A stretch of DNA of 64,000 bases, taken from contig JAIQGE010000004.1 in assembly GCA_020072815.1 (NCBI GenBank), positions 176,425 to 240,424 of the forward strand. Reading direction: 5' to 3'. Each line of letters opens with the position of its first letter. Position 1 is the stretch's first letter. Below, piece after piece: positions 49,635 to 57,988 of this stretch. The translations under genes were made by a program, and so were the position numbers. Source of the stretch: Terriglobia bacterium. GTDB taxonomy: Bacteria > Acidobacteriota > Terriglobia > Terriglobales > Acidobacteriaceae. The notes beneath the pieces were generated by a model. It was given only the letters and a program-made list of their open reading frames with translations, made no database searches and was not told where the DNA came from.

Positions 49635-52600
49635 TTAGCTCCCCGTGAGAATGGAAACTGCTGCGGGCATCGGGTCGTCACGAAAACGGACTACAGCAGT
49701 CACGATTTTCAGGTTGTCCATGGCAAGGGAAACACAGCTCGGTTCCTGGAGGGAACAGGCATGAAAGACGAGGTGACTGTCCTCCGGAGCGCCCGCCTTC
49801 TTCAAGCATTCGATCGCAGTCCAAACGCGCGTAGCCGCTGTGTGCAAATCTTCTCCAGTTTGCTTGGCGATCAACTCCACCAGGGGCCAGCGTTGCCATC
49901 CCAAAAGATCACGCCAGACCTCATCGGTTCGCGCCGAAATCGCCTCCAGATCGCATGCCAACCGTCCGTGTCCGGCTACCGCAAGAGTAAGGCCATTCAT
50001 GTGCGCCGCGGAGACAGACACTGCGGCTTGAACTTCCGGTTTTCCATCGGCGCGCCGCTCCACCGGTAGCGGCGACTTCAACGCCTTCTGGATCGCGCGG
50101 TCGCTGCGGCGCTTGCGGTCCGTACTTTGGTCTCTGTCGAAAACCGCCGCCAGTTCAGTGGTCGCACCCATCTCATGAACACGCCATTCCAGGGAAGCAG
50201 CTACCAAGGCATCTGGCCATGCGTGTCCCGGAGCATCGGCAACCTTATGCAATCTCAATCCGATCCAGGATTCGCGTAACACGCCGGCCGAGTCGCGAAA
50301 TTCAAGGTCGTAGCAGTACGTGTTGCCTTGCTGCCATCTCTCGCGCGAGCGCGCCAGTAGCGGTTCACTTGCCTCAAGATAGCCCGGCAGCACACGGTCG
50401 ATCCCCACTGGAAGCAATAACACGTGTGGCACGCAAGCCTGGATGGAATGTAGGCCGGCGTCACGCGCTCCAGCGTCACCCAGCATGAGCGTGCCCGGCA
50501 GATATGGGCTGAACCACGTCTGGTTCCGGGCAGGTGTAATCTCGGCCCACGAATGCCGGGCGCTCAGACTATGATAGCCGCTCAAGCGTCGAAAGCGCCC
50601 GTCCTGAAACAGCAAAGAGCCATACAGGTCCCGCTCCGGGTCCACTGCAATGCGCGATGCAGACACGGCAATGGCGTCTGCTGCCATATCAGGGCCATCC
50701 GCGAAACGGCAGATGCACCTGAAATGGTCCATCGCAAAAGACGTCTGGGAACTCCGGAGCACCACTTCTACTGATCCATCATCGCGAACCAACGCGGCGG
50801 CCCGGAGCGTAACCCGCGTCCCGGTTTTGATTGCCAATGGCTGCTCAAAATGCACATCTTCGAACGTCGGCAATCTCGCCGCTCCAGTAACGGCCATAGC
50901 TGCTTGAGCCATAGCCTCCAGTCCCATTACTCCTGGCAAGAGTGGCTCGCCGTAGAAAACATGGTCAAGCAAATAAGTGTCTGAACCGCTGGTGAGGTCT
51001 GAATCGACTACCAGCTCGATTCCCGCATAGTAGACGCGAGGCCGCTCCAGATAGCGCAACAGCGGCAGCGGCGGAGCAACCGTTTGCAGCGGTGAAAAGG
51101 CGCCGAGCCGGCCTGTAACGACTATGGCCACTGACGGAAGTCCGGGCGCAAGCAGCTCGCGAAACCAATGGATTCCATCTTCCGCGGTAATCGCGGAAAT
51201 TCCGTCGCGCTGCAGCGAGTCTAAAACGCCCAGACGCTCGGCCATGCCTGCGCCGGACCAGGCAGATGACTCGAACACGACGCAACGACAAGCAGGGTAC
51301 TGGCGAGAAAAACTCTCGGTAATCGAGACCAGGCAGCTGTTGGCCAGCGCATAATGCGCTTCACCACGCATTCCCAATCGGCCGATCACCGATCCAAAAC
51401 TGAACAGCAAACGCAATCGTCCGGGATCCACGGCAGCAAGAAGGTTCCGCAAGCCTTGAACCTTCGGAGCCAGTGTGCGGCGCATCGCTGCCTCGTCCAG
51501 ATCACGCAGCAACATGGGTTCATTTCGGCCAGCGCCATGAACGATGCACGTCACCAGTCCAAGAAGCGGCTCTGCTTCCCGTACTGCAGCAATCACCGCG
51601 TCGCTGTCACTGATATCAGCAGAAACGTACTTGACCTTCACCCCTGCCGTCGTCAGATCGTTGAGCTGCGTGGCGAGTTCTGCGTCCTCTTGCGGGTTGG
51701 AGCGTCCCAGAATCAGCAATTTGGCCCCGGTTTCCTTCGCCAGCGCAGAAACACATCGGGCCACAATGCCTTTACCTCCGCCGCTCACCAAAATTACGTC
51801 GCGCTCATTTAGCCCGGCGCGCTCTTGGCTGCGGTTTGCCAGAAGTGTGAAATTCCGTTGCCAGCGCCGGCCATCGCGGTCGTAACGAACTTCGACATGT
51901 TCTTGGGCAGAAGATAACTCCCGGGTAATTAACTGGCCGATGTTCATGTTGCGGGGAGCTTCGATAACCCGGGTAGAGACGTTGGAATTTTCCAAATGTA
52001 ACGTTCGCGCAAACGCGCTCGCGACGGACGCTTCGGATCCGACCATAACGAAGTAGCGTGGCCCTTCTGCGCGGAGCACCGTATGTGCCCCCTCAAGAAG
52101 CAGAATTGCTTGATCTTCGATTGGACGCTCATCGAGATAGACAATTACGCCGCTGCCGGGAAATGATGGTGTCCCTTGCTCTGGCAATAAGGTGTTGGGC
52201 GAAGCGACGATCTTCCACAGTCCAGTTGCAGGAGAGGAAGCCGAAGTTGGAGGAAGATCACTGGGCCGCCATTCCACACCGAAAGCCCGGCACCAATTTG
52301 CTACTCCGGCTGGCGCCGCTTCATGTTCCGGCAAGTCTTCAGAGGAGTTGGCACGTAATTGCTCAAGGGCGCGCGCCAGTTCACCGACGGTGGCATCCGC
52401 ATATTGCAGTGGACGGGCCGGAGGCATCGCGCCAACCTTGCGCGCGGCAGCGGCGACAACTTCCGCAACAATGATGGAGTTGAGATGCAAGTCGCGCAGC
52501 AGCCGCGCCCCCTCTCCTATCGCGGATTCGGGCAGTTCCGTCCGTTGCGCGATGAGAGCCCGCACTGCGCTGATGGCGTCGGGCGCGATATTTAGTTCTT

Positions 52601-55400
52601 GAACCTCACTTTGCTCTACATTTTTCTGACTACCGTTCATTCTGGAGACTTCTTGCGTGCTCATTTCGCCTAAGGAGGTAGCCGGAGCCAGCTCGCACGG
52701 ATTGGTGAAGAAGGCTAATGGATGATCAAAATCGAAGGGACGGTTAAAACGTCCTTCGAATAATGCTTCCAGGCGGACGGGCACACCCAGTGCGTAAGCT
52801 GCAGCGGCCGCCTGTAGCAAGCCACGTATTGATGAGCCGCAGGCATCCAGGGGAATAACTGGAGCCGCATTCGGCGACTTGACTAAATTTGTGAGCACAC
52901 GTCCCGGTCCAACTTCCAGGAACAGCTCAACGTCTTCAATGCAGCTCGCCAGGGCTTCTGTGAACTTAACGGGCGCCGTGAGCTGATCGATCAGCAGCCG
53001 GCGCAGGTTAGAATCTCTCTTCAATTCAACGCCTGAGATGGTTGAGATTACGCGACGTTGGATCGACGTAAGCGGCAAAGAGCTGACAGCCCTCTCAAAC
53101 GCGACGCTTGCTGGAGCCATCAGTGGTGAATGGAAAGCGTGTCCGGCCATGAGGACCGTCCCACTCCAACCCGAGTTTTGCGCGCGCCTGACTACTCGAA
53201 GCACGGCATTTGTTTCCCCAGAGATAACGTTTTGTTCGGGCCCATTAAGGCACGCCAGCACCACCGAGTCGCCGGCGATCAAACCCTTGATTGTCTCAAC
53301 TGGAGCTGCAATGCTTGCCATGGCGCCCGCTGGACCACTGACCTCCGCCATCAAGCGGCCGCGTGTCTGCGCCAACGCCAACAGCGACTCTTCGTCAAGC
53401 GCGCCTGCCCAACAATATGCCGCCAGTTCGCCCAGGCTATGACCAAGCCCCAGCGATGCTTCAATCCCCAATCGCCTGAGCGTGCGCAGACCCGCGAGCT
53501 CAGCGGCAATGATTGCAGGCTGCGCAGTAAGAGTGGAGGCTGAATCTGCATCCTTGGGTAAAGCGGCTTGCCTATAAAGCTCCCTAAGTTCCCTGAAGCG
53601 CTTTCCAAACGCTCCGGGGCCCGAACGCACTGGGGAAGCTTGACCCGGAAAGAGGAAGGCGATACGCGGCTTTTCCCCGGCCGCGCTGAGGAATATCCCG
53701 TTCTCGTCATCGAAATGACGAGTCGTTCCCTGGCCCAGCAGACGCGCAACAGACTCCAGACGTTCCGTAAACTCTGAGGGCGTGCTTGCCACAACCGCCG
53801 CACGCCACCGCCCTGCGCCAGCCCGTTTCGCAAGCGCAGCGGATACATCCCCGAGTTCAGAATAGGAGAGAGAGCTCGACAATTTTGCCAATTCTCCGGC
53901 CTTCACAGCCAGATCAAAACAGCTGTCGGCATCCAGAACAAAGAGCTCGCAGTCCTGATCGCTTGCCAGAAGCGTTTCCTCGGGCGGCGAGAAGCTGGTC
54001 CGACGCTCTACATCGGAATGCAACGTTACGTGAACGTTAATACCCCCAAAGCCGAAGGAGTTGACTCCCGCGCGCACCGGAAGGGCGTCCGGCCAGGGCT
54101 CCGCCTGCTCGAGAACTCTAAGAACCGCTTCGTCACCTTCAAGCTCGGGTCGGGGACGGCACACACCGGTCGTCGGCGGGAGGGTCCGGCGATGAACCGC
54201 TAGAGTCGCTTTGATCAGCCCTGCTATACCTGCCGCGGCTTTGGTGTGGCCGATATTCGCTTTGACAGAGCCCACAGCCGCAGGTGGCGTTTTGTTCCCA
54301 GCGGCTTTGCGCGCGGTCGTCAAAGTCTGCAGCTCGACTTCGTCTCCTATCGGCGTCCCGGTGCCATGGCCTTCGAAAAACGCAACCGTCTCGGGGCCAT
54401 ATCCTGCGTGAGAGTAGGCGCGTTCAAGGGCCAGCATTTGCCCGTGCGTCTCCGGCCTGGTAATGCTGCCGGCGCCGTCTGAGGAAATACCCCATCCCTG
54501 AATGACAGCGTAAACCTGTCTTTGCTCACGAACCGCGTCTTCGCGCCGCATCAGAACGACAAACCCGGCGCCTTCGCCAGGGAGAAATCCGCTGGAGTGG
54601 CGATCATAAACAAGCATTCCATTTCGGGCCAATGCACCGGCTTTGGCAAATCCCACCAATTCAAACGGATCCAGACTCAAATCAACCCCGCCGGCCAAGG
54701 CCGCATCCAGTTCCCCGGATTCCAAAGCAGAGCAGGCGCGGGCTACAGCCAGCAATGACGAGCAGCAGGCGCCATCCAGCGTGTAGCCGCCGCCGCCCAG
54801 ATGGAAGTAGCTGCAAATTCGACCGGCAATGGTGTTAGAGAGTGCTCCCGCTAGGGTCTCCTCGGTTACGGGAGCGAACGGCGCCTTGTACCCCCGTTCC
54901 AGTTCACCAAGAAAACGAATGCGGTGCTGCTCATCCCATTGTTCGTCGCGGAGATGCGCATCCACGAGGCGTCGCACATAGGGCCAACGCAGGCGGAGCG
55001 TCGCGGCGCGGGAAAATTCTCCAGTCAGAGTGTTTCCGAGAAGCACTCCAGTGGTCTCCTGCGGCAATGCACCGGGTTGGTCCATGCCGGCGTCCCGAAT
55101 GGCCTGATCGGCAACATCCAGGGCCAGCCAATGCGCCATGTCGACGCTGCGGAAGATAGGGCCGGAAACCCGAAAGCGCATGCGGTCAAATTCGTAACCC
55201 TGGATCAACGCTGCCTCGGTTGAATAGAACGAATCCGGAGTGGCGGGATCGGTTGCCAGATAGTCGCGCAAGGAGAGCCGTTCTGGGGGCATGCGGCGAA
55301 ACGCGCGCCTTCGAGCCAGCACGTTCTCCCACAACTCATTTGGACTGCGCGCATCGGGATAGCGACAGGCCATTCCGACAATCGCGATGCCGCCCTTCAT
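49635..55400 (-). CDS. pksE: Enediyne-type iterative polyketide synthase (PKSE)
   Basis: A 1921-residue iterative type I PKS in the enediyne order. KS is at about 1-455: Cys212 in LDGACCSSLLAV, His345 in EGHGTGTPIGD, His385 in NIGHTKAAAG. AT is at 576-890: Ser655 in GHSLGE, plus HAFHSP. ACP is at 930-1020, with Ser975 in RDLHLNSI, close to the enediyne DLHLSSI motif. KR is at 1201-1380, with GGGKGI, Ser1337, Tyr1350 and Asn1354. DH is at 1450-1690, with His1480 in LLDHVFYGEPLLPG. The C-terminal PPTase is at about 1700-1921, with Asp1817 in ACDLE and Glu1864 in IECLKKAG, and can load its own ACP. AGGAGGGAT precedes the ATG. It is expected to build a linear C15-C16 polyene. Confidence 0.93.
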   Translation of the reverse strand: MKGGIAIVGMACRYPDARSPNELWENVLARRRAFRRMPPERLSLRDYLATDPATPDSFYSTEAALIQGYEFDRMRFRVSGPIFRSVDMAHWLALDVADQAIRDAGMDQPGALPQETTGVLLGNTLTGEFSRAATLRLRWPYVRRLVDAHLRDEQWDEQHRIRFLGELERGYKAPFAPVTEETLAGALSNTIAGRICSYFHLGGGGYTLDGACCSSLLAVARACSALESGELDAALAGGVDLSLDPFELVGFAKAGALARNGMLVYDRHSSGFLPGEGAGFVVLMRREDAVREQRQVYAVIQGWGISSDGAGSITRPETHGQMLALERAYSHAGYGPETVAFFEGHGTGTPIGDEVELQTLTTARKAAGNKTPPAAVGSVKANIGHTKAAAGIAGLIKATLAVHRRTLPPTTGVCRPRPELEGDEAVLRVLEQAEPWPDALPVRAGVNSFGFGGINVHVTLHSDVERRTSFSPPEETLLASDQDCELFVLDADSCFDLAVKAGELAKLSSSLSYSELGDVSAALAKRAGAGRWRAAVVASTPSEFTERLESVARLLGQGTTRHFDDENGIFLSAAGEKPRIAFLFPGQASPVRSGPGAFGKRFRELRELYRQAALPKDADSASTLTAQPAIIAAELAGLRTLRRLGIEASLGLGHSLGELAAYCWAGALDEESLLALAQTRGRLMAEVSGPAGAMASIAAPVETIKGLIAGDSVVLACLNGPEQNVISGETNAVLRVVRRAQNSGWSGTVLMAGHAFHSPLMAPASVAFERAVSSLPLTSIQRRVISTISGVELKRDSNLRRLLIDQLTAPVKFTEALASCIEDVELFLEVGPGRVLTNLVKSPNAAPVIPLDACGSSIRGLLQAAAAAYALGVPVRLEALFEGRFNRPFDFDHPLAFFTNPCELAPATSLGEMSTQEVSRMNGSQKNVEQSEVQELNIAPDAISAVRALIAQRTELPESAIGEGARLLRDLHLNSIIVAEVVAAAARKVGAMPPARPLQYADATVGELARALEQLRANSSEDLPEHEAAPAGVANWCRAFGVEWRPSDLPPTSASSPATGLWKIVASPNTLLPEQGTPSFPGSGVIVYLDERPIEDQAILLLEGAHTVLRAEGPRYFVMVGSEASVASAFARTLHLENSNVSTRVIEAPRNMNIGQLITRELSSAQEHVEVRYDRDGRRWQRNFTLLANRSQERAGLNERDVILVSGGGKGIVARCVSALAKETGAKLLILGRSNPQEDAELATQLNDLTTAGVKVKYVSADISDSDAVIAAVREAEPLLGLVTCIVHGAGRNEPMLLRDLDEAAMRRTLAPKVQGLRNLLAAVDPGRLRLLFSFGSVIGRLGMRGEAHYALANSCLVSITESFSRQYPACRCVVFESSAWSGAGMAERLGVLDSLQRDGISAITAEDGIHWFRELLAPGLPSVAIVVTGRLGAFSPLQTVAPPLPLLRYLERPRVYYAGIELVVDSDLTSGSDTYLLDHVFYGEPLLPGVMGLEAMAQAAMAVTGAARLPTFEDVHFEQPLAIKTGTRVTLRAAALVRDDGSVEVVLRSSQTSFAMDHFRCICRFADGPDMAADAIAVSASRIAVDPERDLYGSLLFQDGRFRRLSGYHSLSARHSWAEITPARNQTWFSPYLPGTLMLGDAGARDAGLHSIQACVPHVLLLPVGIDRVLPGYLEASEPLLARSRERWQQGNTYCYDLEFRDSAGVLRESWIGLRLHKVADAPGHAWPDALVAASLEWRVHEMGATTELAAVFDRDQSTDRKRRSDRAIQKALKSPLPVERRADGKPEVQAAVSVSAAHMNGLTLAVAGHGRLACDLEAISARTDEVWRDLLGWQRWPLVELIAKQTGEDLHTAATRVWTAIECLKKAGAPEDSHLVFHACSLQEPSCVSLAMDNLKIVTAVVRFRDDPMPAAVSILTGS

Positions 55401-55479
55401 ATCCCTCCTCCACGATGGAAATCATTCTTGCTGTGAGTCGCGCCGCACCATGGCCTCGACTCCTTTCAAACTGCGTACC

Positions 55480-56001
55480 TCAAGAGGCTCCGTCATACGC
55501 AGTGCGCGGCGTATTTGAGGCTGGGGCAACCGCACGCTTTCCAGCGCGCCAGTAGAGCAACATGGCCATGACGATAGGAATGGTAACCACAGAGTTGTAA
55601 AAAAGATGAAGTTCGATCCGCGGAAACACGAGTTGCAGCACTGAAGTCGGCTCCTTTGCCCCAAAGAAAAAAACTCCGCGCTGCGCCTGGATAAAAAGCA
55701 GCGTGTGTTCAAAAACATGCCAAATTCCCACCACCAACGCAGTTTTCCACCAGATTCGCGCGACTCCGGAAAAGGCAGGGAGCAACAGCAACAAGCCCGC
55801 CAGCGTGAGCACCGCAAAACCGAAATGCAACCATTCGCTATGAATCAGCCAGGGATAGACCTGGCCCAAAAGGCCCAGCGCGTGATGGCGTTCGAAGCCC
55901 ATCACATAAACCTGGTAGGCCTGGACGATGTGCTCCAGCCAGTGCGCAAGTATCAGGCCGACAAAAAGCATTTGCATAAGATGACGCTGAGTATTTTTCA
56001 T
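55480..56001 (-). CDS. His-rich four-helix membrane protein in the PKS operon
   Basis: A 173-residue protein with four membrane helices. Helix regions carry several histidines and glutamates: AHWLEHIVQA in the first, HSEWLHFGF after the second, and GIWHVFEHTLLF in the third. The pattern recalls metal- or haem-binding membrane enzymes but no named family is recognised. The ATG at 56001 has GGAGGAAAGAAG upstream. It sits between unbL and the PKS, within the operon. It could act in redox maturation, transport or self-protection. All are inference. Confidence 0.7.
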   Translation of the reverse strand: MKNTQRHLMQMLFVGLILAHWLEHIVQAYQVYVMGFERHHALGLLGQVYPWLIHSEWLHFGFAVLTLAGLLLLLPAFSGVARIWWKTALVVGIWHVFEHTLLFIQAQRGVFFFGAKEPTSVLQLVFPRIELHLFYNSVVTIPIVMAMLLYWRAGKRAVAPASNTPRTAYDGAS

Positions 56002-56028
56002 CTTCTTTCCTCCAGCAAACACATTGCT

Positions 56029-57009
56029 TTAACGGGCGACAAGATATCGTCCCGGGCTTCTGTCCTCCAAACTTCCCTTTTTGGGCTTGCGAAACTGCTC
56101 ACGTATCCGGTATCTCCAATCCTCGTAAGCGGGCTCGTCCCCGGCCGTGGCCTGGCCAAGAGCTTGGTCCGCGATGACAGCAGCTTGATGTAGTGAAAGA
56201 CCGCAAATTATTCGGCAGGCGGACTCTGTATGCGGCATGGGATTGCCTGCGTACTCTCTGGTCTTGGCGGCGAACACTGCACCCTGGGCAAGATGGCTCC
56301 GGTACCCAGTTGACAATTGCAGCAAGCCTACGATTTCCTCTTCATCACATCCGCCAGCATAGGCGCAAGCCAGCCCAACGCCGCTCCACAGGTCTCCTCG
56401 GCGTGTTTCCGGAAAGCCCGATATAATGGCGGAGATCCACTGCGGGTCAGCGCCGGATACAAACCACATGCTGCGTCCCAAGCCTTGGTCAAATGCCCGT
56501 AAGGCATACCCCTGAAGCAGAGCCGGGCGCCAGGTTCCATTCGCATAGCGCGGCCAGTGAAAATATCCTTCGTGAAAGCCGAACCCGTCGTACGCCAGCC
56601 AACCTAACAGGGGATCGAGTTCGGAGAACCTGCGGCGCAACCTCAGTCGCAGACGCGCCATAGACCAGCCTGCACCCACGTGCACCATATATCTGTGTTG
56701 CCGCCCGGGGCCGGCCAGAAAAGCCGGAAGAAGCAGGTCAGCCCAGGGCCGAAGCTGATCCAGAAGGTCCATCGCCATGGCTGCTCCTTCGTAGGCGAAG
56801 CCCCTGAATTCCAATTCCACTGTTTCCAGTCGGCCGGTGAGGGCAGACTCTCGTGGGTTCTCCAAAACCGCCTGATAGCCTTGCCGGAATGCTTCTCCTA
56901 TCCGCTCCAGGTGCTCGCGTACGCTTGCACGCGGTACCCGGAAGCCGCGACGCGCGAACGTCACCTCTTGAGGTGCAATGCTTAACAATTTCTTCAACAA
57001 AAAAGACAT
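56029..57009 (-). CDS. unbL: Enediyne biosynthesis protein UnbL (DUF1702)
   Basis: A 326-residue DUF1702 protein, the family of SgcE3/UnbL from enediyne gene clusters. It begins MSFLLKKLLSIAPQEVTFARR and has the FRGFAYEGAAMAMDLLDQ and AGWSMARLRLR segments, then YDGFGFHEGYFHWPRYANGT. UnbL proteins are part of the conserved enediyne core cassette, and their chemistry is not resolved to my knowledge. GAGGC lies before the ATG. Gaps to unbU (40 bases) and the membrane gene (27 bases) fit one operon. Confidence 0.88.
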   Translation of the reverse strand: MSFLLKKLLSIAPQEVTFARRGFRVPRASVREHLERIGEAFRQGYQAVLENPRESALTGRLETVELEFRGFAYEGAAMAMDLLDQLRPWADLLLPAFLAGPGRQHRYMVHVGAGWSMARLRLRLRRRFSELDPLLGWLAYDGFGFHEGYFHWPRYANGTWRPALLQGYALRAFDQGLGRSMWFVSGADPQWISAIISGFPETRRGDLWSGVGLACAYAGGCDEEEIVGLLQLSTGYRSHLAQGAVFAAKTREYAGNPMPHTESACRIICGLSLHQAAVIADQALGQATAGDEPAYEDWRYRIREQFRKPKKGSLEDRSPGRYLVAR

Positions 57010-57049
57010 AATCGAATAGCCTCAGGTTTGCGCCCTCAGCTCTAGCAAG

Positions 57050-57988
57050 CTAGTTACCGCTGCTGACTGATTCAGGAATGTGCCTAGCAGCCGCGGCAAC
57101 TCGGGACGGTACAGAGGCTGGCCTGAAACTGCGAACCCAATCCGCCAATCCTCGAGCGCCGGTTACGACCGTCAGCGCAAAAAACAAGCCGAAAGCCACG
57201 TGCATGGAAACCAGGAGTCCATAGACCGAAGCAACGAGGACCCCAAAAACCACCTGGCTGCGGGCGCCAAAGGGTGTGGTGGCTGGATCGCTGATCATGT
57301 AGAAACTGAACAACACGAAGGCGACGCCGGTCATTGGATTCAGCGCCCCCAGGAGCGCGGTTCCCAGCAGCAGGTTGCGAATAACTGCTTGCGCGAGAAA
57401 GCCACCCCACCAGCCAAGGATCAATGGCAGGCGGCCAGTAAAACGCAAATTGATCAGCGTTCCCGAAACACAGATGAAGGCGGGCAATATCCAACGGCCC
57501 ATTCCGCTCAGATTTTCACTGAAATGATACGGTGGAGCGATTCCGACCCAGGGAAACAGCAGCAAGGTAACGGTGATGCCGAAATTGGAGGGATTCAGAA
57601 AATGGCGGGGGCGACCGTCCACCCTAAAACGAAAGGTTGCCTTGGAGGCGATCGCCACCATTGAAGCAAAGATGACCGGCAAGATCCGGTCACTGGAATA
57701 CAGCAGCATGGCAACCGCTAACCCGGTGATGTGGGCGGGGAGCAGGAAATCGACCGTTTGGCGCCAGCCACCGAGAAAACGTGGGGTACGGCCGTGCTCC
57801 TGGGCAGCGCACCACTCAAGGAACAGCTCACACGCGTAAGCTGCAAGCAGGGATAAGCACGGTTGTGCCAAGGATTGTTCAAATCCGAAAAAAGTGTGCC
57901 CCAGCAGGTTGAACACAGAGATAGCAACGGCAAATCGTCTTAAACCACCGAGTCGCCGCGCATCCGCCCATTGCTCGTTGAAAGTCAT
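57050..57988 (-). CDS. unbU: Enediyne biosynthesis membrane protein UnbU (RnfD/NqrB-like)
   Basis: A 312-residue integral membrane protein with about 8-9 helices. UnbU proteins (SgcE5 type) resemble the NqrB/RnfD subunits of ion-pumping flavoproteins. The family-like RHFLNPSNFGITVTLLLFPW is present. A FYMISDPATTPFG segment near residue 230 resembles the D-x-A-T flavin-attachment motif of RnfD/NqrB, so covalent FMN is possible. The ATG overlaps the unbV stop by 4 bases, so the two are coupled. The role in the cassette is unknown but probably electron transfer in core formation or export. Confidence 0.86.
   Translation of the reverse strand: MTFNEQWADARRLGGLRRFAVAISVFNLLGHTFFGFEQSLAQPCLSLLAAYACELFLEWCAAQEHGRTPRFLGGWRQTVDFLLPAHITGLAVAMLLYSSDRILPVIFASMVAIASKATFRFRVDGRPRHFLNPSNFGITVTLLLFPWVGIAPPYHFSENLSGMGRWILPAFICVSGTLINLRFTGRLPLILGWWGGFLAQAVIRNLLLGTALLGALNPMTGVAFVLFSFYMISDPATTPFGARSQVVFGVLVASVYGLLVSMHVAFGLFFALTVVTGARGLADWVRSFRPASVPSRVAAAARHIPESVSSGN

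Noticed and set aside
49635..55400. Reading the PKS as a PUFA synthase or a modular type I PKS
   Set aside because: There is a single ACP, a C-terminal PPTase, no enoylreductase or second module, and UnbL/U/V neighbours are present, all as in PKSE.
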